Of a stretch of 64,000 nt of DNA, positions 1 through 12,500 are shown one piece after another (position 1 is the stretch's first letter; each line of letters starts with the position of its first letter). The notes below the pieces were generated by a model. It made no database searches. It saw only the letters and a list, made by a program, of their open reading frames with translations, and had not been told where the DNA came from. Origin of the DNA: Dioszegia crocea (Eukaryota > Basidiomycota > Tremellomycetes > Tremellales > Bulleribasidiaceae); assembly GCA_001600615.1 (NCBI GenBank), contig BCKK01000004.1, positions 1,289,316-1,353,315 on the forward strand, in the 5' to 3' direction. Both the position numbers and the translations under genes were made by a program.

Positions 1-1
1 A

Positions 2-2849
2 CACCCGACCCCCAGCTCTTATCCTGCCGATGAGATAGCTACCGATAGCCCTTATGTCCAGAAATTGGAGTCAGAGCAGATCATCCCTCCTTCGGCCCAC
101 TCAGGAATCCCAGAACCCCCAAGTGTCATTGCTGCGCGCGAGCGAGATCAGCTTTCATGGGGCGATGAATCGGGTGGTTTTGGCGGTGAGAGTGGGGGAT
201 TCGGAGGGGCCATGAACGGCTCTACATATNCCCCTACTGCCGATTCCTATGCCCAACCTTTCGGGACATCCCCGCCAAACCAGCCCAGCTGGGACGCAAA
301 CAGCAACGACACCTTTGTTCAACTTCGACCAGTCATTCCTCCTATACCTACACCTAAATCCGCACCCAAGCCGAAAGCTGGTGGTCGGGTCTTACCGGCT
401 GATCTGATTGATGAGGATCTCATGGCGGCTTCGGATCCCTCCATTAGCCTTAAACGAGCATTTGTCAAGTCTGCTCCGACGCCGTCGAAGGGGAAGGGCA
501 AGTCGCCTGAGAAGGCTAAGCGGGGGGCGTATGTGTTTAGGCCGGCTGGGAAGAGTAGTCCGGTCAGGCATAAGGCGGAGGAGAGTAAGGAAGTCAAGGT
601 GGAGCCTAAGGCTAATGCGGGTGGAGAGACTGGGGAGGGGCAGAAGCCGACCACGAGGGACATCGCGGTGACGAAGACTGAGGAAAGGGCGGTCAAAGAG
701 GCAGAGACGGTAGAAGAGCTGAACGAGAAGACGGAAGGAAAGGTCGAGGAGTGCATCGGGATTGAGGATGGGGATCAGGGCAAGTGTTCCGACCTGGCAC
801 CCTCTTCCGCCGATACCCAGGACGAAGCCCCGAACACGAATGGGGAAGTCGTAGAGGGAAAAGAACCAGGCACAACTCTGCCTAAAGGGGACAAAGAAGA
901 GCTCCCAAAGCAAGACGAAGCGGCTTCCGCGACAGACGTCTCAACGCCTGCTTTACCCACCGAGAAATCACCTCCTTCCCAACCCCCGGCAGACTCCCCT
1001 ACACCAACACCAACCCCTTTACCCCCCATCGCCCCCAGTTCCATTCCCCTCCCTGCCTCACTAGCTCCCACTCGCACATCCACCCCACTTCCTCCAACCC
1101 ATCCTTCTTCTCCCTCACCTACACTCTACCCTGCCCAAACACCGACGCACGATCGCGTAGCTGTGTCCCCTCTCGAACCACCTACCGCTCAAATTGGAGA
1201 AGGTGGCGATTTCGGCTTCAAGGCTCTATCTATCGGCAGTGCTGCCCTCAATCCGCCCGTTTCTGGTGGAGATGAGGGCTGGGGCGGCAGTGGGAGTGGA
1301 AGTGCCGCTGGCACAGGGAACAGATTCGGAGGAAAGGGCTGGGGAGCGATGGACAGTGCTGTGGACGAGGGCGACGAAGGGTTGTTTGGGAGAGGCGGGC
1401 CGGTCGGCGATCCTTGGGGAGGTGGAGGAGCAGGAAGTTGGGGAGGTGAAGAACGAGCTGTAGCTGGACCTTCGGTAAGTCAAGATCCTGACCTATATCA
1501 TCTTCTAGTGCTAATTACAGTCACCAATCGCCATCGCCACCCCATTTGCGGAGGATGAACCTGAACCTGAACCTCAATCATTCTCCCCCTCCACCCCCAC
1601 TCCAGCTGACCAAACCTCTACATCACCCAAGACCCGACGAAAGCCCCAGCAAGTCTTCTCCATCTCCATCTCTGACCCAGCCCGCGTCGGCGATCCCGTC
1701 CGGGGCTACACAGTGTATACCGTTCGCACCCATACGACTTCCCCACACTATCGTAAATCTGACTTTACGGCCCTTCGTCGATTCTCAGATTTCCTCTGGT
1801 TATTCGATTCCCTAATCGCCAATAATCCCGGGATAATCGTTCCCCCCGTTCCTGACAAACACACATTCGGTCGATTCCAAGAGCAATTCATCGAAACGCG
1901 GCGATTGGCACTTGAGCGAAGTCTCAACAAAATTGCAAGCCACCCGGTCTTACAGCTCGATCCGGACTTGAGGCTATTCCTCGAGTCTGACAACTTCGCG
2001 GCGGAGATCAAGGGTCGGAGACCTGAATCATTGCCGGATCTACCTGTGCCCAAGTCCAGTGGGGGTTTATTGGGCGGGTGGAATGCCCCAAAGTTCACGG
2101 AGACGGACGATTGGTTCACCTCCCGAACTGCCTTTTTGGACGGGTTGGAAAATCAGCTGAAAGCCCTGTCCAAATCTATAGATCTCGCTTCGCGTACGAG
2201 GCTAGATATGGCTTCTGCGCATTTGGAAGTGGCGGATTCGCTACAGGCGTTAGCAGAGTCAGATCTGGGCTCGGCGATGTGTGCATCCTTGGCGAATCTG
2301 GCCGATTTGGCTAGGAGGGAAAAGGAGGCTGCGGAGGAATTGGCTAAAGGGGATGTGGTGAATCTGTTGTATATGGCGGATGAGTATGTGAGATTTGTGG
2401 GGAGTGTGAGAAGGGCCATGGGCGGGAGAGTGAGGGTATGGTTGGCTTGGCAGGCGCAGGAGAAGGAAGTAGGGAGGTTGAAGAGTGCTCGTGAGAAGGC
2501 GAGGGTGCAAGGGAAGTTGGGTGATCGGGCTGCGCAGACATTGGCGGAGATCAACGAGGTAAGTATTTTTTGTCGGAAGATGATTCATTGGCTTATTATC
2601 CAGGTTGATCGTCGGTCTCGTTCACTTCAACAAGAATATGACACCCTGACGAAACTTGTTAAGTCTGAGTTTGGCCGGTTTGAGCGGGAAAGGGTGGATG
2701 AATTCAAGCGCGTGTTGGAGAAGTATCTGGATGATCAGGTTGATAGGCAGCGAGAGATGATTATGGCCTGGGAGGAATATCATGTTGGGGTGATGGGGAT
2801 GGTAAAGAAGGCTCAGGGGGTGAGGGGGGAGGGTGGGGCGAGGGCGTAA
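2..2849 (+). CDS. VPS5: VPS5/SNX1-type sorting nexin (PX-BAR), 5' end outside window
   Basis: Retromer-associated sorting nexin expected to bind PI3P on endosomes and bend membrane during endosome-to-Golgi recycling. The frame is open to the window edge, so the start lies upstream; 918 codons are visible. Exons are 2-1474, 1521-2558 and 2604-2849, all phase 0. The N-terminal half is disordered, with Gly/Trp-rich repeats (SGGFGGE) and Pro/Ser/Thr runs. A PX domain follows (about 1640-2010), with RRFSDF and the PPVPDK loop typical of PI3P binders. The rest is helical and charged, fitting a BAR domain. The second intron (45 nt) has no stop and keeps frame, so retention would add 15 residues. An N at 230 leaves one residue undefined. 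The family call is firm; VPS5 rather than VPS17 rests on domain order and length. Confidence 0.85.
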
Positions 2850-4011
2850 GGGATGGGTGTTGACGATCTGTAGACGAAGGGGTGCATGTTGATTGTGAAC
2901 GCTTGATACTATACCGGGCCCGGAAGTTCGCCGTTTGGGGGCACATGGTCAAGATGGGTCTGATCTACAGTACCGTCTGATAGATCTACTCGTACGACTC
3001 CAAAGATTGGGGTCCACACAAGGCCATCACTCGGACCAATACATATTCAAGGATCTCATGAAATGGCCGTCCTTCTCAAGTGTCGCATCACCTCGCGTAC
3101 CGTCTTCGAGTCACACACTGCGCGGAGGCTTCTCCACTACTCGTTTGCAGGCCAGCAGACGTATCCGCCGCTAGGATAAGGATCGTTTCGCCTGGTTGCT
3201 TCTATGCGTCTGCCCCACGTTCGAGCGTACGTTGCATCTATGGTCATCAGCCATGATCACCTCTTTAGCCCTCTGGCACGTGATCCAACGGCCCAAATGA
3301 GACTCACAATAACTCTAGGTAATGTCGGGTATGTGCTTGGTCCCTTCGTCAGGCTGGTACGTTCTGCGACCCTGTCGACTTGCATAATTGGATCGGACGC
3401 GATGGAAAGTGTCGGCACTTTCAGTATGGTGGGCGCGAATGCTATCTTTGTTAGCATGACGATGATTGAGAAGGAGCCTGTATTCATTCTGACCTGGGCG
3501 TGATGTATGATCAAGCGCTTGTAAGACAGAATGTAGAGCCTTGAGATGGTGATGGGAGTTTTGAGTTTTGGCCTTGGGGATAAGGTCAGGGGGGGGAGGG
3601 ATGAGAGTCGAAAGGAAGGTGTTCGTTTGGCAGTCGACTCGTGGATCGTGTACTGAGGATGCCTTGTGTGTCCAAATCTATCATCAGTGCAAAAGTCAGA
3701 TCGACAGGAGTGACAGCGATGGCAGCAGCAAGGAATGTTTTACTATTCATTATTCATGTCTAACCGTCAAGGTCGTTCCGCTTTCTGATCTGACAAAAGA
3801 AACGCCACAGAAGGTATGTTGTCTAAACACGGCCGAAAGGGAAAGGACGAAGGGGTAAAAGAGGATGATGGGTATATCGAAAGGGTTTTACGAAGTTACA
3901 TCAATATACACAAAAATGGATAAGAGTACATTGAAGGGGAGAAGGATCGATAGCCCATGTGAAGATTGTCCTTTTTAGATGGGGAGGGGGGAGGTTTGCG
4001 GTGTGGTGTGA
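2850..4011. other. intergenic, no gene supported
   Basis: Holds the 3' flank of the sorting nexin and the 3' flank of the convergent Kre9-like gene. Open frames up to 99 codons occur on both strands (for example 3204-3503) but lack splice structure, composition bias or recognisable domains, and the two strands are equally open. No RNA gene or repeat was found by eye. Confidence 0.5.
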
Positions 4012-4816
4012 TTACAATGCGACGTACGCGGCCATACCGACGAGGACGGCCATGAGTGCCGGAGCGACGTTGGAGAGGGTGGGAAGACCAGCGGATGATT
4101 TGGTGGTGGTGCTGGCCGAGGGAGCGGATGCGCCGGATGCCAAGGCGTTGACATTTCCGACGGCGCTCGTGGTGGCCTTTGCGCTTGCTGATGTGGCTGA
4201 GGCTGAGACGGAGGACTGATGGTCAGCGGGAGAGTCAGGCGGAGCAGGAGAATAGACTCACAGCAGTGGCATTGATGTTGTCAATAGCGCTCTGGACGGT
4301 AGCGTTGAAAGAGCCAGTCATACCGGAGAGGGTGAATCGGGCAGAGTAGGCCTGGTAGTTGTATTGGGGGGATGCAGAGTCTTTTAGGCCGAGGGAGGTG
4401 AAGCGGATAAAGTAGTATGGGCCTGTGGGGTCAGTTTGGTGTGGGTAAAGGATGGAGAGGTAGGAAAACGCACCGTTTCCGCCAATCTTGGGGTCAATGG
4501 TGGCAGAGACGGAGCTGGCTTTGGAGACATCGACGGAAGCAGCGAGGTTCTGGAGACGGAATTGGGCAGTGCGGGAACCGGTGTAAATGTCGACGGAGCA
4601 GGGGCCGACAGCGCCGACAGTGGGGGTGTTCCCATCGTCGGCTGCATAGGGTCAGCTCGGACTTTTTTGAGCTTGGACGGAAGGCTTACCCCAGTTGACA
4701 GTGATGACCTGGCCACCTGTGGCTGAGGTGCCAGCGACAGGGCTGGTGGTGTACACGCCAGCGAGGGCGGACTGGGCAATAGCGAGAACGGCAAGGAGAG
4801 TAGCGAAGGCCTGCAT
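4012..4816 (-). CDS. GPI-anchored Ser/Thr-rich wall protein, Kre9/Knh1-like domain
   Basis: 219-residue secreted protein. Exons (minus strand) are 4816-4690, 4641-4474, 4422-4262 and 4215-4012. It starts with a signal peptide (MQAFATLLAVLAIAQSALAG). The mature N-terminus (VYTTSPVAGTSATGGQ, then VITVNW) matches the Kre9/Knh1-like N-terminal domain of the fungal Ser-Thr-rich GPI-anchored family, linked in yeasts to beta-1,6-glucan assembly. A Ser/Ala/Thr-rich stalk follows. The C-terminus is a hydrophobic tail (LSNVAPALMAVLVGMAAYVA) preceded by small residues, as expected for GPI attachment. It should sit at the plasma membrane or wall. Family membership is well supported; the exact role is inferred. 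Confidence 0.82.
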
Positions 4817-5549
4817 CGTGTCGGTATGGAAAAAAGGTAAGTGGTTGAGTGAAAGGGGGGTGCTAGTGCGATTGGAGTCGAAAGGGGTTTATTGCGAAGG
4901 TGTGAGGGTCGAGGTGGCGAGTCGGGTTGAGCTGGTTTCAAACGAGTGTGGGTTAGCCTGGGCTGGTCGGGATGTGTGAGTCTGTCGAAGACGGTGAGGA
5001 AGTGAAGTTGAAGTATGGATGCGAAAAGGGTGATGGAGTTGTCTCTGACCTTTAAACCCAACTCACCCTTGGCAAGGACAACCACAAACCTTGACACACC
5101 CTCTGACGTTTACCCCCTTTACAACCCCCGAACCGCTTGGTCCCTCTCCGAACCCTTGAACATTCCATCCGAAGGACCTCCGACTCTCTGTGGCGTCATA
5201 TTTCCCTTGGAGCCTTACCCGTTGTTTATGCCTGCCTGACTGTCTATTGTGCTATATCTCTGTTGCTGATCGGGGCTTGTTTATCCTTGTTTACTTGTTT
5301 GGGCAAGCTTGTTTCATGGGATGAAACAAAGGGGTCAGGGTAAAGTTAATTACGGCAGAGCGGCAATAGGTCCGAGCGTTGCTTCCGCTCCCCTCACTCG
5401 CCGGCTATTCCCGAGTGTGGCACTTGGATCCTGGCGCTGGCGGGGATGACCGCTTTGACACGTGGCTCGGCCGAGTCGAACCGAGCGAGATCTTCGAAAG
5501 CTGAGAGCAAAAGTCAAGTCAATCCAACTCACCTCACCCTATATACACA
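4817..5549. promoter_or_regulatory. divergent promoter region, Kre9-like gene and ILV6
   Basis: The 733 bp between two divergently read starts must contain both promoters. A pyrimidine-rich stretch (in the sense of the minus-strand gene) adjoins its start. No open frame longer than about 94 codons, and none with recognisable features. Confidence 0.45.
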
Positions 5550-6824
5550 ATGTCGAGACCTACACTAAGACGTATCGTCGCTCTGCGCCCACGCTCAGCT
5601 GTCGGCTCAGTCAGATTCACAAATGCCACCACTCAGGATAGGCCACAGGCCCCCAAACCCATCAAGGACAGCACGTCTGCCTTGGAGTGTGAGTTTACTT
5701 TGGTCAATTCGACATCAGCTCATGATGTAGATAAGATGCACCGCCCATCTCGCGGTATGCCTCAGATAGCTACACCCCGCGCTCCATCAGCCGAGGAAGC
5801 CGTGACGAATATCCTATACAACACCCCTCCACCATCTACCGAGCCTTACAAACGGTAGGTCTGAACTCTTTCGCCATCCTTACAGTACTGATCCCTAGGC
5901 ATCTACTCAATTGCCTAGTGCAGAACGAGCCAGGAGTGCTATCCCGAGTCTCTGGTATTCTAGCCGGACGAGGGTTTAACATTGGTGAGTTTGGCTAAGT
6001 GACACTGGGCTAATGGAAAGACTCTTTGGTCGTATGTCAGACTGAAGTCCGGGATCTGTCCCGTATGTGTATCGTCTTAAAGGGGCAAGACGGCGTCGTT
6101 GAGCAGGCTAGAAGACAGCTAGAAGATATCGTACGTTTCTATGTGCCATCCCAGCTGATTCCAGGTCCCCGTTTGGGCAGTCCTCGACTACACATCCACC
6201 TCCATCGTCGAGCGCGAATTGCTCCTCGCTAAAATCTCCATCCTCGGTCCCGAATTTGCCCAGCAGCAATTCTCCGGCTCGACCCCAGCGCACTCGGAGG
6301 CATTCGACCAAGCTGTTCTCGAGCAGAACCCAGCAGACGGCGCACCCCCATTCCCATCTACCGAAGGCGAGCAGACGTCCACTCAGGCCACAGATCGAGA
6401 CGACAGGGAGCAGGCGCTTGCGCGGTCGTTTGAGGCGGGAGGTGGACCTGGAGAGTCAGTCGGGACAGCCAAGAAGGGCATGTCGGCGAGCGAGGCGTTG
6501 ATTGCCAAGAACTTGCATCTGTCGGGTATAAAAATGCTCGTGGAGCAGTTTGGGGGCAAAGTGGTCGATGTCGCGGAGAACTCGTGCATTATTGAATTGA
6601 CGGCGAAGAGTAGTCGGGTGGATAACTTTTTGGGCTTGATGAGGCCGTTTGGTGTCTTGGAGGCTGCGCGGTCTGGTAAGTCTGCTCTGCTCTAGTCGTT
6701 TGACCTTGACTAATAGCCAGGTGTAATGGTTCTTCCTAGAACACCAGTTGCGAGGTTTGAAGAGGAGGAAGAGACAATGTTTGCTCGTGAAGAGATAGAT
6801 TTGAGCATGCTCCCTCCAGGATAG
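5550..6824 (+). CDS. ILV6: acetolactate synthase regulatory (small) subunit
   Basis: Regulatory subunit of mitochondrial acetolactate synthase, the first common step of valine/isoleucine/leucine synthesis; it confers valine feedback. 357 residues from exons 5550-5688, 5731-5854, 5899-5984, 6021-6130, 6165-6675 and 6721-6824. The N-terminus is Arg/Ser-rich without acids, as for mitochondrial import. The ACT domain is clear: LLNCLVQNEPGVLSRVSGIL, then GRGFNIDSLVVCQTEV, then the DLSRMCIVL strand. The second half contains VPVWAVLDYT and ERELLLAKISILG, also conserved. Intron 3 ends in AAG rather than CAG/TAG, and intron 4 is only 34 nt. It converges on CTP1 with a 67-bp gap. Confidence 0.95.
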
Positions 6825-6891
6825 GCTTTAGGTCTGGCCAGTTCAAACCAAAACAACAGATGTTGACATGCATCTATATACCCGTATCGTC

Positions 6892-8095
6892 CTATGGGAT
6901 CACAGACGCAAAGACGGGATACGCCTTCTCATATACGGTAAAGATGATCCCACCGCTCATCTATTCGTCAGCGAGCAGCCAGACTTGGGTAGAGTGACAG
7001 ACTCACGATCAATCGTCCTAACCTCGGCACGGTGCCCTTCCAGAATCGCAACACACCCTCTTCCGTCGCTATCCTGTACGCACAGTGTAGGGCGTTCCTA
7101 TACTCCTGTTTCGCCTTAAGCGACTGCATCCGAGTCTTGACGACGCTGCTGGTCAGTGGTGGTCCTTATAGGCAGGGAGAGACCTACTCAAATGGCATGG
7201 TGGTGTATACTGTAATAACACCAGCTGTAGCTCCGATCCCAAACGTCATCCATCCAGGCAATTGCGAGCCGGCCACCACACTCCCCTGGGCCAATTGCTT
7301 CAGGGTGGAGTAAGAAGAAAAGCGGACGGCAGAGTTGGCGCCTTGACGCAGAATCTGGGCCTGTCAGCCTCGATCCTCCAGGGCGGAACAAAGAAGCACT
7401 CACGACTGGCCCGACACCCCGATACAAACCCCTGTAACCTTCCTCCGTTACGATCGTGCGAATCCCATGTGACATACCCTTGAATCGCGGTTGAGCCAAT
7501 CGAGAGTCTTCAATCATTTTGGTTCTACTCGTTAGCGCCATACGTCCAGGCCAGCAACCAGTCCAAGCAAAGTACCCGTCCACTCGCAGACTCACTTGAT
7601 TGTTTCTGATGGCGTCACAGCAATGATAGCCTCCATCATACCTGCTCCCAGTCCAGCCAACATCGACCTCGGCGCAGACAGCTTTCCCTAGGCGGAGTCA
7701 GAACGTCACATGTCACCCATAAACCACATCAAACGTACCTCTTCATCCATCAACATCGACTTGAACTGGTCATACGTTGTGAATCGTACACCGGCCTTGA
7801 CGGCATTACCAATAACGACGGCTGTACAACCGGCATACAGCCCTCCGACTCCCCGCTGGGAAATCGTCTCTCGGAGCGCTTGATATGGACTTAGAGGCTA
7901 TGATCATTAGGAATTACACGCGTACGTGAATCGCCAACTCACTTTGCCAGACTTGCCCAAAGTCCCAAATTGGATCTGAGTCTTGAGAGATTCCAAGGGA
8001 AAAGTGATGAAGCTCTCAATACCGCCCGCGACTGCGCCAGCAGCGAGGGACGCTATGGGCTTTTCCTTCCCTTTACCTTTGGTGCTGGTGGACAT
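6892..8095 (-). CDS. CTP1: mitochondrial tricarboxylate (citrate) carrier
   Basis: Inner-membrane carrier of the SLC25 family exchanging citrate/isocitrate for other acids. 299 residues, the usual length; exons 8095-7943, 7897-7739, 7687-7596, 7524-7404, 7354-7188, 7145-7007 and 6960-6892. The three carrier repeats are visible through their Px[DE]xx[KR] signatures: FPLESLKTQIQ, TPSETIKTKM and MPFDVVKTRMQ. TPSETIKTK is characteristic of citrate carriers. I chose the ATG giving MSTSTKGKGK; an in-frame ATG three codons upstream is possible. Head-to-head with EFG1 (186 bp between starts). Confidence 0.93.
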
Positions 8096-8281
8096 GATCT
8101 GCAAAGAATGTAGAAGGTCAGACGAGTCGAATATCTATCGGCAGGCATCAGGCTTGTGAAACTCAGGCACGAAAAGGCACGCACGGATTGGCCGTTGATG
8201 CGCCAAAAGCAAAATTTCCATCAAGACTATACATCCTTGATCCAAGCTGTCATCTACAAGTACAGACTACCCACAGACAAG

Positions 8282-9417
8282 ATGCCAGCAGACCGGACGA
8301 CACGTAAACCTCGAGCAGGCCCTTCAGTGCCTCGGCCGGGCCCGGCGGGCGCTACAGAGGTTCACAAGCCGCTGGCTCTTCAGCACCGAACGCCTGATGG
8401 TATACCTGGACTGAGCAAGCTGAAGGCTTCCATCAGACAGACAAAGCGGTTTCTGGCTAAGGTAAATTACTTTCTGGAGTCAGAGACAACAGGACAGCGG
8501 AGCAGCGTGGCATTGATGGGGCCAGAGAAGAAGCTGATTCTCCAGGAAGGGCTCGAGCCGGGATTGAAGATCCAGACTCAGCGACGGTTGGAGAGTCTTG
8601 AAGCGGACTTGGCCAAGTCTGAACGGCGTAATGTTGAAATGAAGAATGGGACAAAGTATCATAAGGTGAGTGAAGGTTCTGGACTACATTTTGCTCCGCT
8701 CAACGCTAATGCCCCAGGTCAAATTCTTCGGTCAGTCTCGCAATCCGTCCCAAGGGAACGAAGCTGACTGCTTCAGAAAGACAAAAGCTGCTTCGGATAA
8801 TTAAGAAGCAACAACGTCAAGTGAACAAGCCCGAATCTTCATCGGTCAAAGTCCAAGCTGCCGAGGCGAAGTTGGAACAAGCAAGAGTTATGTTGAATTA
8901 CGTTCTGAACTTCCCGTATGTCCCATTCATACACACTATGGACTATCGCTAACATCGTAGCAACACTGAGAAATACATATCCCTCTTCCCACCTTCCACC
9001 GACGCATCCGAGCCAGACGCAAGTCCCGAATCAGACACCAAAGCCCGTCTACCTAATTACCTCGACAGCTCTGCTGCGCCGGTGGCCGAGGGGGATAAAC
9101 CTGCCAAGCGGCGGTTGGAGATACTGCATGAGATGCAGCGGCTGATGGCGGTGGGGAAATTGAGTAAAGAGCCTGAAGTGGGATTAGGGTCTGGGGAGGG
9201 GAAGGCCAAGTTGGATTTGGAGCTGAGTGGGGGTGGTGAGGCTGGGGCTGGAGCAGAGGAGGTTAAGGAGGATAGGGAGGCTGGTGTGGTTGAGACCAAG
9301 ATGGAAAAGAAGGGGAAGAAGGAGAAGAGTAAGAAGGGGAAGAAGGACAGTGTGAAGGAAGGGGAAGAGGGTGTGGAAGTTACAGCTGAAGCAGGGGACG
9401 ATTTCTTCGAGGATTAG
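8282..9417 (+). CDS. EFG1: rRNA-processing protein EFG1
   Basis: Nucleolar small-subunit processome factor for early 18S pre-rRNA processing. 302 residues, exons 8282-8461, 8546-8665, 8718-8730, 8777-8915 and 8961-9417. Conserved core: GLSKLKASIRQTKRFLAK, then QTQRRLESLEADL and a lysine-rich segment ending KYHKVKFFERQKLLR, the family's defining region. The 13-nt third exon is needed to encode VKFF and restore frame. Intron 1 (84 nt) is free of stops and frame-neutral, so a 330-residue retained form is formally possible, but it would interrupt the conserved core. The acidic and Lys-rich C-terminus (MEKKGKKEKSKKGKK) fits nucleolar targeting. Confidence 0.88.
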
Positions 9418-9566
9418 TCTGGGTTATAGGATCAATGTACATTATCGCGGCAAACTACAAGTGCTGCCCGTGCTTTGCCTTATCTGGGTGATTCTGAATC
9501 TGATACATGTGTGAAAAAGTCCCAAACTAATTGTTCTACGAAAACATTATAACCCTAATCTAATTT

Positions 9567-12500
9567 TTATGAAGTGTACAGAGAGACGGCGGATGGTCCT
9601 CCACAGATCTCACTCGAGTCACCCGCGCAAGCCATGTTACACTGCTGCGAGACTGCCGATGTGCTAGCGCCGTTCGAAAGCTGGTTGCCACAGTAGCATT
9701 CACGTCCGTATCTGTTGAATCAGCCTAAATCCCGGGTCATAAAAACAAAGACGACTCACTCTAATCCGAACATCTTGAATCCGCCAGATTTACAGAACGT
9801 CCCGCACTTCTCAGCCGTCATGTCGTTGGCGGCAGTCATGGTGCCATTCAAGGCGTGACCGTCGACCTCCATGATACAGCCTGCCTGAGCATAGCCGCCG
9901 ACCGCTTTGACGACGGGGGTAGTAGCGGAGGGGTTCGAGTAGAGCTGGATGGCATTGGGTCCACCACAGAGGGAAGTAGCGTCACCGGAACATGGCATGT
10001 AGCATTGGCCAGAGGTGAGGGATAGAGATGCACCATTGGCGAGAGTCTTGCCACAGTAGCATTCAGATCCGTATCTGTCATGTCAGCTTGATTCTGCCCA
10101 AACTCAGACACAAGACTCACTCAACACCGGCGTACTGCATTCCCTGGGATGCACAGAAGTTGAGACATTGAGGAATGGTCATACTTCCGCTGTAGGTGGC
10201 AGCGCCGTCGAGCGATCGCTTGGCAACTTCCTGGATACATGGGCTCGATGCTGGAGACCAGCCGTCGGGAAGACCTTTGGTCATGATGGTGGGACCAGCG
10301 GGAGCCGCAGAGGACGAAGTCGAGGAGGAGGCTGTGGAAGAGGAAGAACTGGCGGAGGAGGACGCAGATGGGGCGGCAGAGTGTGAGTCGCTGGCAGTTG
10401 AAGCGGAAGATGCTGAGCTTGCCGAGTTGGAAGTTGCTGCTCCAGACGATGAGGCAGCTGACGCTGATGCCGATGGTGCAGACACTCCGGAAGCGATAGC
10501 CGAGTTGTAGACCAAGCTGAGAGCACCTGGACCACCGCAGATCTGACCCTGGTCACCACCGCAGGTCATGGTGCAGCTCGACGAGGGGAGCGAGAGGGAG
10601 GCGCCACCTGCGAGCGAGTTACCACAGTAGCATTCCTTGGAGTATCTGAAAAGTCAGCCAAGTACCACAACTTCACAGGAAATGACTCACTCAACACCCG
10701 AGTAGGCAAAGTTCTTGCTACCACAGAAGGTCGCGCACTTGGCAGGAGTCATATCATCGCCGTGGGTAGAGGCGCCGTCGAGAGCTCGACCACTGGTGCC
10801 CTCTGCGATACAGGCGGTGGAGGCGACTGCCCAGCCAGAGGGGAGAGCGACTTGACTAGGTGCGGTGAGTTCAGCGTTGAGCTTGCTGATCGCTGCGGAG
10901 GTGGCGAAAAGGGTAAGTGCGTCGGGACCACCGCAGATCGAACCGGCATCACCAGAGCAGGCCATGTTGCACCTTGTCGTCGTCTTGGAAAGAGCGGCAC
11001 CGTTCGAGATTACATCTCCACAGTAGCACTGGCTAGAGTATCTAAAAAGTCAGCGCTGTCACAATTTGAACTTACTCAATACCCGCGAGACCGAATCCTT
11101 GACCGGCACAGTAGTTGAGACACTTGGCAAAGGTCATATCGCTGGCAGAGGTGGAGGCACCGGTGAGAGCTCGACCGGATGTTCCCTCAGCGATACAGAT
11201 GGAAGAGCCCGAAGAGCCAGGTCCTGTCCAGCCGGCGGGGAGAGCGACGGACGCAGCAGAGGCTGAAGCCGAGGCGGACGAAGCGGAAGCTGTCGCTGAC
11301 GCAGATGTAGATGTGGCGGTGATTGTGGTAAGGTCCGAGTTGAGGTTACCAAGACCAACCGAAGTGGCAAAGAGGGTAATGGCGTCGGGACCACCGCAGA
11401 TCGAGCCAGCATCGCCTGAGCAGGGCATGTTGCATCGGGTAGTCGTCTTGGTCAACGAGGCACCGTTAACTAGAGAGTTGCCACAGAAGCATTCGCTCGA
11501 GTATCTGAAAGTCAGCATTGTCCAAAAAGTCGGAAATTGAACTCACTCAATACCGGCAAGAGCAAAGCCCTTGTCAGAACAGAAGCTCAGACACTTGGAG
11601 TAGGTCATGTCGCTCGCGGAGGTGGAAGCGCCAGTGAGAGCTCGGCCAGATACCTCGGCTACACAGACCGTCGCGCCAGACGCGCCGGGACCGACCCATC
11701 CAGCGGGAAGGCCAGTGGGAGCAGCGGAGGAAGGAGCGCTGGTGGTGGCAGATCCGGCGGTTCCTGCAGACGTGGCAGACCCGGCAGATGAGCCCGCGGC
11801 GTTAAGGTCGGAGTTCAATTTGGCGATGCCAGCTGGCTGGACGAAGAGGGTCAGGGCGGCAGACCCACCGCACATCTGGGACTTGTCTCCGCTACATGGC
11901 ATGTTGCCATTGGGGGATGTTCTCGACAACGCCGCAGTGTTCATGAGAACATTGCCACAGTAGCACTCGCTTCCGTACTCAACACCAGCAATGGCGAAGC
12001 CTTGAGCTGTGCAGTAATTGACACACTTGGCGTAAGTCATGTCCGATGCTGAGGTAGCGGCACCGGTAAGGGCTCGACCGTTGACACCTTCGGCGATAGT
12101 GATGAAGGCTCCGTTCGCGCCAGCGCCAACCCAAGGGGAGGGGAGGGTGACACTGGGGGAAGCAACAGCGGAAGATGCCGATGACGAGGCGGACGACCCG
12201 GATGAGCTGGCCGATGCGACAAGAGCGTTGAGATCCGCATTAAGAGTGGGGATGGCGGAAGGCAGGATGAAGAGTGTCATAGCTGCAGATCCACCGCACA
12301 TTTGCGTCTTGTCTCCGCTGCATGGCATGTTACCGTTGGGGGAGGTCTTGGACAACGCCGCACCGTTCGAGAGGACGTTACCGCAGTAGCACTCGCTAGC
12401 GTACTCGACACCCGCCATACTGAAACCCTGAGCGGTACAGTAATTGACGCACTTGGCGAATGTCATGTCCGGGGCTGAAGTAGCAGCGCCAGTCAGAGCC

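Noticed and set aside
3204..3503. 99-codon plus-strand frame downstream of the sorting nexin
   Set aside because: Antisense is equally open, no recognisable motif and no surrounding splice structure.
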